Source: Ectobius pallidus
Lineage: Eukaryota > Arthropoda > Insecta > Blattodea > Ectobiidae
DNA: 64,000 nt
Assembly (NCBI GenBank): GCA_964059195.1
Contig: CAXKWD010000006.1
Span: forward strand, 66,481,073-66,545,072
Direction: 5' to 3'
Part shown: piece after piece, positions 48,037 through 57,586 of the stretch
Numbering within the stretch: the stretch's first letter is position 1
Layout of the letters: every line of letters begins with the position of its first letter
Notes under the pieces: generated by a model
The model's database searches: none
Told to the model about the DNA's origin: nothing
What the model saw: only the letters and a program-made list of their open reading frames with translations
Translations under genes and position numbers: made by a program

Positions 48037-48074
48037 TGCACCCGAATAAGCAAGACTGCTCGTGCTCGGGTGCA
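48037..48074 (-). other. Conserved stem-loop in LINE family X 3'UTR, copy 2
   Basis: tgcacccga (48037-48045) pairs with tcgggtgca (48066-48074) around a 20-base loop; the partner stem is at 30973-31009. Confidence 0.7.
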
Positions 48075-48204
48075 GTTTCAAAAATAACAAAGTGAAGAAA
48101 GAGGAGAGACAAAGAAAACAGAGTGTATAAAATATGTCATTAACTAATAAAGAAAATAAAAAATTTTAAACATAAATACATAAAAGGAAAGAAATAAGAA
48201 TAAC

Positions 48205-48429
48205 TTAAACAGTTAAAAAATACAGAAAATGCTCTACATATCTATTAAATTTATCAGTGGAGCATGCTAAGAGATCAGGATACTTTCTGATCATTGAGTT
48301 ATAGAAGCGGGGACCAAAATTATTGATGTGTTTTAATCCTGCCGATGTGAGACATTTGGGTTCTGATAGGAGTAAATTAGTATTACGTCTCGTTTTGTAA
48401 ACATGATCACTGGAAGAGTATTTTACACG
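48205..48429 (-). pseudogene. LINE reverse transcriptase C-terminal fragment, copy 2
   Basis: This is the same C-terminal domain as at 31240-31380 (NTNLLLSEPKCLTSAGLKH and NNFGPRFYNSMI), with a different extreme C-terminus ending FLYFLTV. The frame runs straight into the inserted MULE-like element at 48430, and the continuation lies at 49017-49169. The reading frame as seen by an ORF finder therefore starts in foreign sequence. Confidence 0.75.
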
Positions 48430-48547
48430 GTGTCGTGCACATTGGCACATGTGCACATCGGCACAGTCGCATTTTCGTGCACATTGGCATAGTACTTTTA
48501 TCTTGTAATATTATCGTGCTCTTCGCCACACAACCCGTTGGGGCTAG

Positions 48548-48625
48548 GGGTGGACATAGAGACTCAAACCTACAGCCTACTTCACCACGGCTCCAAGGCA
48601 GCACCCCTTAGCTACCGCGGCTAAG
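48548..48625 (-). mobile_element. tRNA-derived SINE head fragment
   Basis: On the minus strand, ggtagctaaggggtgctgcc matches a box A region and gtaggtttgagtctc a box B, with ccttggagccgtggtgaag between them. The middle and box B part are shared with the plus-strand fragment at 60155-60215. It sits within the inner part of the left arm of the MULE-like element. Confidence 0.5.
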
Positions 48626-48650
48626 GAAACCGGCCGTTGATATCGTAGAT

Positions 48651-48722
48651 AGGTTAAGTCAGGTTAGGTTAGGTTAGGTTAGGTTAGGTTAGGTTAGGTT
48701 AGATCAGATTAGGTTAGGTTAA
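48651..48722. repeat. Interstitial (TTAGG)n array, insect telomere repeat
   Basis: About 13 units of the pentamer TTAGG (read as aggtt) in tandem, perfect for nine units (48661-48700) then interrupted by agatcagatt before resuming. The array is entirely inside the MULE-like element. Confidence 0.95.
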
Positions 48723-49169
48723 TTCAAAGTCGCATTCAATAACAGGCAGATACTTTATGAATGATTTCTAAACAATAAAATTATAATATTAATGTACACA
48801 GTATGTATCTATAATAATAAAAATAAGTGTTTGTCTTTCTGTCTATCTAGCAGTTACTGTGAACTCCATTGCATTCAATACGATAATGTAATTCCAACTT
48901 TGTCTCTATGTCCACCCCTACGAAGGGTGTGAGGCGATGAGCACGAAGATATTGCAAGATAAAAATACTATGCCGATGTGCCCGAAAATTCGACTGTGCC
49001 AATGTGCACGCAACCTTTTACACGATGTTTGTGAAAATATTTTAATATAGAAAATTTGTAGAGTTGGTCCAAACTAAAAACATTAAATTCCATAAATATT
49101 AGACTAGTTGGGTAATCAATGTGTTTTTAGACAGATTTTTATTATTCTTTTTTCTTGTAAAAGGATAAC

Positions 49170-50620
49170 GAAATTTTAAATAATAACCAAACCCTCCCAT
49201 GTTGTCCTTCCTTAGTTGCGTTAAACCCAAAATCGTTTTTTTTCTTTTTTAAGATTTCTCGAAGCATTGAAGTGAAAATTTAAGATTTAATGAGCACAGT
49301 TGGGTGTAGGGAAATATAAAGAATACACAAAAGTCTATATGCTAATTTGATATACATACCTGTATTCAAAACCTATTTTCCGGCATCAGGAACTAGGTCA
49401 AGCATTTGAAGAATGGTTATAAAATAATAAACTTAAAAGATCATCTGCTTATCATAATTTCTTCTATAGTCTATAAACCTATAGGATAAAACTCCTTAAA
49501 TGAGAACTCATTTGAATTGTAGACGAAATATATCTTGCAGTCAGGTCACGAGCATGTCTTATTCGGGGACTGCGGACAGGTGACGTAGAAGAGAGATCCA
49601 TTTGTTATTACAGATCTTTTGTTCAGAATCATAGGCTATTTACATAATTAAATTAAATTGCCACAAATATTTGATTTTCCTCGTGCAATATGGGAGATAA
49701 TTTCTCATAGCAATGCAAATATATTTTATTACGTCTTCTAATACTTTTGTATTCTGGGAAGAGAGGATGCCGTGTTCTTTTATTTTTTCCTTCTCCTTCA
49801 CATCTGTCTTGGTATAGAATATAAATGAGACAAGAAAATTCGTATCTCTAACACAGAATAATTCCAATAGAAATTCCAATCATTTCTTACTCATCAGGGA
49901 TTAGACGAGTACAAAAAGCCAGCCCTCTTCCCTTAACTTATATCTACAGAATGAAACTTTCTTGCTAGAGAAATTCTTTCCTATGATAGATCCTTGTTCT
50001 TCAAACTTGTTGGAAACATCTAGAGAGAAGTCTTCACATAAAATTTCAGTTTAAACTTCTCATCTACTAGTGCCTAGCTCACTATTTCGTAACAAACCAG
50101 CCTAATCAAGAGATGTTTTCTTTTCCACCCTTGTTTCTTAGTACGTATATTATTACTCTTTGTATAATATGCTGGGTTGTATTTTAGAGTCTTTATTCGT
50201 GAATTAAAAATACACATCACTATACAATGTCTGATCGTAAATTACAGTATAAGACTGCTATAATTGTTTTGGTCTTTCTTAAAACATCCCACAGACATTA
50301 GATCTACTTGTTGATCGGATCCTACTTGTTAGTGTGTTAGCAGTTGCATGGTTCATGACTCACATGTATATCCTTTGACTGTAATGATCGTGGAGGTCAC
50401 GAGTTCGAGTATCGAGCGTGAATGTTTGTTTGTTGTCCGCATTGTGGTCGTGGTCTGGTTGACCGCAGGGTAGGAGTGACCGCACTATGCGCGTGCCTAT
50501 GCAGGATATACATAGATAAACCCATGACAAGGTGATTATTGGTGGATTCTGTACTTGACAAGAAAATAACATAAAAAGTGCTGTAACAATAGCATATAAT
50601 TAATAAAACATATGCAGTTG
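49170..50620. other. A+T-rich stretch, nothing firmly recognised
   Basis: A weak tRNA-like box B (gagttcgagtatcg) at about 50400 was noted but not accepted. No other motif found. Confidence 0.4.
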
Positions 50621-50910
50621 TATCTGTTTACATATTAATTTCCTTGCACCTCCATATAGATAAACAATCAAACATGCTGAAAGCTTCTGAGGAACAGAAA
50701 ATGATGCATTGGAATTAAATTGCTAGCACTTATAATTTTTAAAAGTTAAAAAAAAACTCACAAAAGATCCTTACAACATAGGCCTACTATCATATTTAAT
50801 TCAATATAAAATCGATAGAAGCCTGAAGTCGAGGTGTCTAAGTCACAATAAAAATATTAAAAATTAATGTAGAACACTCAATATTTTGTGCTTCTCCATT
50901 CAATGTGTAG

Positions 50911-51265
50911 TTGTCTTCAACCTCTTCTAACGAAAGAGCCATTTTCCATTTGGTGAAAGTCTAGCAGGCCGCGTTGATTTATTGAGTATTAATAGCATGA
51001 TACTTAGGTAACATAAATATATAGTTATATTACTATAGGGATTACTTAACATTATACATGTGAGTGTTTTATGTTTTGTCTTCCACTTTGAAATGTTAGT
51101 GAATAACACATAGCACAAAACATTCTTGAATTTAATGTGAGACCTGGTACTGTATCTTTGTCGCCAACTTGTCAATATCGGTACTGAACCGTAGTTAAAA
51201 TTAGCATTTCTTTGAGGGCCGCCAAAAATTAAGTCACGGGCCGCGGGTTGAAGACCATTGGTGTA
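50911..51265. mobile_element. Short hAT-like non-autonomous insertion
   Basis: The right end reads cgggccgcgggttgaagacc followed by attg, which inverted is the common Charlie-like start (caatggtcttcaacccgcgg). The left end, ttgtcttcaacc, matches 10 consecutive bases of it. gtgtag lies outside both ends, as part of a probable 8-base duplication of which only six match. The body is non-coding, about 355 bases. Confidence 0.5.
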
Positions 51266-51870
51266 GGCTATGAGTTGCTGCATTAATACTGCTTGTCCCA
51301 ACTTGTATTTTAAAAAGTCATAAGAGACCCTAAAAAATAGATGTCCACATATAGGCCTAATCTCACATTTAAATTTAAAAACGATATTGGCCTAAACTGG
51401 AAAGGCATAAGTAACAGTTGAAATGTTAAAATTAATGTAGACACACACTTTTGCTTCTCACTTCACTATGCCTTAGTATTTTAGTATTGCTTGTCCACCA
51501 GAAGATTGGTCAGTGTGTAATGTTGTTGCATTTCGACACGTGCTCATGTCTTCTTCAGTGCCTGCTAACTACGAATAAAGAGTACGAGGAAGTTATAAGA
51601 AACCTCGTTCTCGGGCCTCACTACATACAGTGCCTTCAGTAAAATTGCTCAAGAGATTCGTTCCATCACACGTCATGAGGTTAGTACCAATATACAATTA
51701 TTTATATAGTTTTCCTGGTTTTTCTACTGATCGATCTTCTGGTGGGACAAGCTGTATTAATATAGCAACGCATGGTTAATAAAGTTAAGTAAGAAGCATA
51801 AGTAACATAATCTACATCTTTATAATCAGGTTTCTCTTTCTTTATTAGTATTATTTTTTATTCTTAATTA

Positions 51871-51973
51871 GATTATTTGGTAAGGTTTGAATATATCCAT
51901 CTCTGGTTAGTGGAAGAGAAGGCCTTAAGGCCTTAACTACACCAGAGGGAAATATAAATAAATAAATAAATAA
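51871..51973 (+). mobile_element. LINE 3' end, dispersed family, copy 1
   Basis: Ends in aaggccttaactacaccaga, then gggaaatat and four AAATA units. The same sequence, including gattatttggtaa and cctctggttagtgga, is at 63747-63843. A non-coding end followed by a short A+T repeat tail fits a LINE (CR1-like) 3' terminus; no coding part is attached. Confidence 0.6.
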
Positions 51974-52447
51974 GTGGGGTATCTACATTGCTTTAAATAT
52001 TTTAATTATGAGTTAGGCCTTTCCAGTTCCGTCCACTATCGATTTTAAGATTAACTAAATGTGAGACTGGGCCTATTTACGGATATATATTTTAAGGGTC
52101 CAGTATGAGTTTTTAAACTTTTAAATAAATTACAAGTTGGGACAAACAGTACTCATAGTCTGCACGGTGAAGTGGGAAGCATAAGTCTTGAATGTTGTAC
52201 ATTAATTTTTAATATTTTTATTGTGACTTAGGCATATCCAATTCAGGCCCTCTATCGATTTTATATAGAACTATGTATGAGACCAGGCCTATATTTTAAA
52301 GGTGTTTTAAGACTTTCTTATACTTTTAAATAAATTACAATTATTGTTAGTAATTCATCTCCAGTGTATCAGTTTCTTCTCCTCAGAAGCTTTTAGTCTG
52401 TTTGATTGTTTAACTATATGGGGGTGCAAGAAGATTAATATGTAAAC

Positions 52448-54290
52448 ACCCCCATAGGTTAAAAATGAAATTCAAAGAAGTTGATTTTGTAAGTGTTGTG
52501 GACTGTTCCCTTTCAGATGTCACTAGAAGAAATGCTAAGTCACTTTCTCTATTGTAATATTAATTCGTACATTAGTCAAAGCTTAAATATACGGTATTTG
52601 TATATATTTTAACGATGGTTTAAGCAAGAAACGATATGTTAGCGAAGACATACTTGGAAGTTTTCATCAACCATGGCTTTGAATCCTATACCCGAGATGA
52701 GCTAAGCAAGAAACCTGAAGTAAACAAAAAAACAGTATTCCTGCTTCACTCTTAAGTCATACGAGTAATGTGCTAGAGTGAGACATATGTACTGGTTTTT
52801 GTTTACTTCAGGTTTCCTTCTTAGAACGGTGAGACTTTAGTATGAAAAGAGCCTACCATCCGTCCGTTATCCGTAGATCCAAATTCAGAAACATTAACCA
52901 CAAGACCAGCCATATAAAATATTTTAAAGAAATAAACGAAGCATGCAATATATATTGATTTCTAGGCATACACATAAATGCGTTAATGTCTTCAACGCAT
53001 AACTTATATAAATAATGAAAAAATTAGATGTACCCGTTTCACACGGAAAGTGTTTACGAGAACTCCAATAATTATGTTCACTCTCTATATGGATCTGTCT
53101 TCTCTTTGGTAACTATACTAGTCTATATTCGAAAATTTACATCAAGAAGTTTATCCCTTTGGAGTTGTTCTGGAGCCTATCGTTATTTCGATCCTTCTGT
53201 TTTTATGTCTTGTAAATTTGGATTTCTGTTACGAAAACTTGTTCTTTGAGCGTTAAATTTGTGATTCCTTTGTCGAATCGGAAAAGAACAAGTAACAACT
53301 GAGACTATTAGTAACAACATTGGTTGTTTCTGTGTAAAAATACTTAAAATTGAACAAGAATAGATATAATGTCGTAGCCTATTATTTCCTGGATGGCATA
53401 ACAATAAACTGATATTTTGCAGTAACATTCGATTCATAATTTAGTTCCATACGTTTAGAATATCTAGAAAGTATTTTTGTAAAGACTCGACCAATAATGT
53501 ATTATTGGTACTTAAAAAATTAGTACGTGTTGTGGCCTTTCATCTGAACAAAGAAGATTTGTTATGAAAAATTACATCCCCGAATATCTAACATTGTACG
53601 CTGTTGCTTATTGTGCTTATATGTTAAATTTGCCCGTGTAAGTAACTTGAAGTTGGTTCAATTTCAGTTGTTTTATATTTCAGCATTATATTTCCTATGT
53701 GTGCTTTATCCAACTTATAGGAGTGCAATGTACAAATTGTTTCCTTCCCCTCTTGAAGTTCAGCATTCTTTGTTGTCTATCCATAAGAGAGAAAGAGAGA
53801 GATGGGTGTGACATAATTTTAATTCTAATTTGTTTGGCGCCACGATTAATTCATAGCTCGGCACATCCGCACATGTAAATTATTCATTAAACTCAGGGTT
53901 AAATTTCATTAAAGTGATGTGGATTCCACGACATTAAATTGGGTCGAGCAACCAACATCCTATTACTTGTTCTACCTACAACAGTATAACAGTGCAGTCC
54001 TAACTTATTCGGATTAACATACTAGTGAAGCCACTAAGAAACTGCGACATTTTCAAACCCACGGAATTGCTAAGAAACAAATTAATATAGACGTAGATAA
54101 TAAGCGTGTGTATGCGCTCAGTAATCCAGGATTAGGTTTATAACTGAGGAAAATGAGAGGGGAGCTGATATTTGGCTGCTACACAAACAGCTACAAGCAA
54201 GATTGAAGTCTCTCTCTTACCGGTTCGACAAAGAAGTCTTGTCTTCGATCTCTCGTGTTTTAGAAAATACTCCGATGTTCCACTTGATGG
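52448..54290. other. A+T-rich stretch, nothing recognised
   Basis: Chance frames only. Confidence 0.4.
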
Positions 54291-54299
54291 TGCCGATTC

Positions 54300-55210
54300 T
54301 AAAGGTGCGTTTACACTATATAACTTAAGTTATATAACACGTTATCCAAAATGGTTACGAATACATATAACTTAACTTGTTACGTATAACTTTGTGTCAT
54401 ATGACTGATTTTTGTGTTATAAAAATAAGCAGTCTGTAAAGATGAAAGGAAATGTTTAACTTGTTGCTTGTAACTTATATATTCTGCGTACAAGTTACAG
54501 AACATAGTTGAGATAGGTGGTGAGGGTAGTTAGTCAGTCGATGGCTGTCTACAGTGGAGGTCTGTGCTTTCTTCCTCGCTTTAATCAGTTCATACAAGTT
54601 ATTGTTTACTGTAACTATATCTTGCAACCCCGCGTTTCACTTCACTCGGAGTAGACGAGTAGCTGTCTCAGCCATCTTAAATTTCGTTGGCTAAGGTAAT
54701 TATCTCATTGGTGCGGTAAAAATAAAGAGCGTAGGTTGAGCTGTCGGCAGACTTTTTTTCCTAACAAAAGGAAGCCGCCTGGGTATGCAAAGAATAACTG
54801 GACTAGTATTGTTGTAACCTTTTTAGCAGCTACCTTTTTTGTAACCTAATTTCGCGCCTGTAAAGATGGGCGTACCGAATACGGTCTTCTAGCCGAACTT
54901 AAGACAAGAAAAGCCGCAGCAGGGAGGACATCATCGTCTCGAGTCGCCGTGATGACTGTGCAGTAACTTCTTACAAATGTCTTTTTTGTCTCTCTAAACT
55001 TTAGTTATATGATAGGCCCTATGTAACAAAAGGTATATAACCTATTCGTTAAACAAAAATTACATACAACTTGTTACATGTAATAAGTGTATTAAACAAG
55101 TCATATAGTTATAACTAAGTTATAAGAAGCACATAAGAGGAGTCATATAGTTATAACTAAGTTATAAGAAGCACATAAGAGGAAGTTATTATAAGTTATA
55201 AGAAGCACAT
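54300..55210. repeat. Cluster of palindromic AAGTTATA/TATAACTT motifs
   Basis: It opens with aaaggtgcgtttacac followed by a perfect 20-base palindrome, tatataacttaagttatata (54317-54336). Related blocks recur at about 54363-54400, 54455-54500, 55015-55080 and 55099-55210. The style is that of an insect MITE, but I found no matching right terminus. Confidence 0.5.
55099..55210. repeat. 42-bp tandem repeat, 2.7 copies
   Basis: Units at 55099-55140 and 55141-55182 look identical (agtcatatagttataactaa then gttataagaagcacataaga and gg), followed by a partial unit with a small internal change. Confidence 0.95.
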
Positions 55211-57015
55211 ATTTATTTTAGCACATTAAAATAAGATATTGTAAATGAAAGGTCCGCCTTATACCACAATTATACGAAAACGCAGAAGTTTTACTTTAAT
55301 ACAAGGTTACTACAGACTGCTGTGTTTAGGAATATTGTAATTTAGTAAGCATTTTATAACTATAAATTTGACATTGCCTGATTCCACGGTTTTAGGTATA
55401 TAATACCTTGTAAATAAACTCGTATAATTTGTATTGGCCTAGTGTATTTTGATCTTGTACCAACAATAGGTATCTCCTTTATATTATAGGGCCTATCAGC
55501 TTTGTTACATGGGTGTTCCCTTTTAAATATTTAGGAGGGTGTTTTAAAGCTTACTAACAACAGTGAAATCGAATAACTTTCTGTAGTAATCTTTTAACAA
55601 AGTAAAAACTCTGCGTTTTCGTATATTTCAGGTATAATTTATCGTATTTTATACAATATCTTATCAATCTATCACAAACTGTATTAAATTTATCAATCAT
55701 CACGTTCCAATATCTTATTTGTGGCGAAAACGCAGTCAAAATAATTACGGAGTTTTATAAACTAGTACGAAGAAACTGTGAAACTCAATAATGTACTTAA
55801 TTCCGTCGTAACATGAAAATATATCTTACACTAATTGTCATCTAGTCTATATTGAATCTTCTCATCTTGGATATTGGTAAATAGGTAAACCTTCATTTTA
55901 CACAGGTTCTCACACTGCATTCACCAACCTGTCCGATTAAGGCTATAGTGTTTTTCTCTGTTAATATGCTCTGCTAGTTTGCTCTGTCGCACCCTGTATA
56001 ATTATAGCCTATATACGAATAAAAATGTATTATTATGTTATACATGTTCAAAAATTTCAATTTCTATTAATATAATGGCTAGCTTTGTCTAAAAGCGTCT
56101 GGCAACCCTGACTCCACTCATCTTCAGTGTTTGAGTAACAGTTGAGATGGCAACAGTAATATCGTAATTTGTTTCAGTATTGTAGCGTACTTATTTTACA
56201 TTCGGGTCATATTTGACTCACAGTGCGGAGTGTGTAAAAGATAAACAATCTTCGTGATACTTTCCTGTTTAAAGAGTTTATAAATATGGTACTTTCCTGT
56301 TTAAAGTGTCTATAAATATATTGTTCGTTAGATATATTGCTTTATTGTTAAATAAATACTGAATAATGAAGACGAAAAAAACACTATAAAAGTGCTGTTT
56401 AAATATTCATGATGTATACTGAGGTAAATACATTATTCAATATCGTTGTACAAATACATAAGTTGATAAAAAATACAAGTTATTGTTGTCAGTGTAAATT
56501 TTATACTGAAAGTTACACAGACTCTCACAGTGTGGATGGATTGTCTTTAAAGTTACACGGTGTGGGCTTCAGGATTAATAACGATACGAAACGTTCTCTT
56601 CATTACTACTGACGTACAAATGTGTCACATGAAAACACTGAATCTGAGATATAAAATTAATATAATAATGTTTTATGTAAAATGTGTTGATTTTTATCCA
56701 CGTATTACGAATGTCTTTCATGGAAACTAGTTACTCCACTTAATTTTTTCTGTAAGATTTCAAACTTCTAGCCCACTAATTATTTGATTATTGCTTATAA
56801 TATAATCATACAAATTTAGCTAAAAAATACGGTTTTACACATGTCGCCTTTATGCCATGTTACAACAAAGTCTTTAATTTAATAAACCCGAGCTTATATT
56901 ATGCCCTTTATATTATGTGCATGGATCCTTATCCGTTTTCTTCATTAGATAAATAGATAACGATGACTCAGCTTGACAAACCATAATGACTTTGTATCTT
57001 CGTACTGGAAAAAGG
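55211..57015. other. A+T-rich stretch, nothing recognised
   Basis: Chance frames only. Confidence 0.4.
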
Positions 57016-57586
57016 TAATCTGCGCCACTTTTACCTTTTCCCCCAACCTACATGATGTAAACTGCGTCACCGACATATGTAAACTGCGCTACCGACATAA
57101 TTATGTAAAATGCGCCACCGACATTTAAATGCTGTCACCGTCATACTAATGCACTAACATTTTCCTTCCCACTTCTCCAGACTTAGGACTGGCTATGAAA
57201 TTGCGACCACTAAAAGATAATGTACACAATAACGCTGAGACTGTAAAACACAAGTGAATGACTCGTTAGTGAGATTGTGTTTCGATGTGCTTCGCTAGAG
57301 AAAAGTTGTTACCAACCTAAAGATAGAGCAGATAAAGCACTTGTTACCAACATACATAGAACGGTCCCAACCTACAGACAAGTACGCTCCAATCACCTCA
57401 TGTGCAAAAAATTATTACTGAACAGAAACGAACATTCATATAATAGGTCAATTTTTTTTTTTGCCTATAACTAGTGCCGCAACTTACATATCTCCATGGC
57501 GCAGTTTACATATTTGTGTGCCGCTGTTTACATATCTCATTTTTATTCTATTTCAAATTCGATGTCCACCGTGGCGCATATTACAA
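57016..57586. mobile_element. Inverted-repeat element with clustered 20-base subterminal motifs
   Basis: The left part has ggtaatctgcgccac at the edge, then three tandem variants of gtaaactgcgccaccgacat (57050-57125). The right part has the same motif inverted: ggcgcagtttacat at about 57503, a weaker copy at about 57520, and gtggcgcatattac at 57572-57585. Inverted edges plus repeated subterminal motifs suggest a MITE with multiple transposase-binding sites. No target duplication was found. Confidence 0.5.

Larger units (their letters stand above)
48430..49016. mobile_element. MULE-like foldback element with long TIRs, carrying telomere-type repeats
   Basis: Both ends hold cgtgcacattggcac in inverted orientation, and the inverted arms extend about 110-130 bases (for example cgtgctcttcgcc on the left against cgtgctcatcgcc on the right, and aggggtggacatagaga on both). 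Inside each arm the 'gcacat(t/c)ggca' motif recurs. The element is flanked by ttttacacg (48421-48429 and 49017-49025), a 9-base duplication that can be stretched to 13 with one mismatch. It lies within LINE family X copy 2, whose undisturbed sequence is known from copy 1. Long TIRs starting with G and a 9-bp duplication suggest Mutator-like (MULE) ancestry. It has no transposase. Confidence 0.7.
47880..49169 (-). mobile_element. 5'-truncated LINE, family X, copy 2, interrupted
   Basis: Segments 47880-48429 and 49017-49169 together parallel the copy at 30.8-31.6 kb: the 3' region, the hairpin, the C-terminus (SEPKCLTSAGL, FGPRFYNSMI) and the upstream segment gtagagttggtc through ctagttgggtaatcaatgtg. 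The two halves are separated by a 587-base insertion. 5' truncation is at about 49169. The original target duplication was not identified. Confidence 0.75.
50626..52447. mobile_element. Nested foldback element with duplicated arms
   Basis: The outermost gtttacatattaat (50626-50639) matches the inverse of attaatatgtaaac (52434-52447), followed inward by aaacaatcaaaca and agcttctgagga on both sides. Each arm holds two related units of about 170-190 bases. The left units are 50755-50900 and 51289-51450; the right units are 51985-52160 and 52180-52370. All carry ataggcct, tcgata and a (c)acaataaaaatatt-type block. Deeper still, cttgtccaccagaaga at about 51491 pairs with tcttctggtgggacaag at about 51729. 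The arm is interrupted by a hAT-like insertion and the loop by a LINE 3' end. No coding sequence. Confidence 0.7.

Noticed and set aside
50330..50430. tRNA-like promoter (box B gagttcgagtatcg)
   Set aside because: Box A is poor and spacing is too long; left unannotated.
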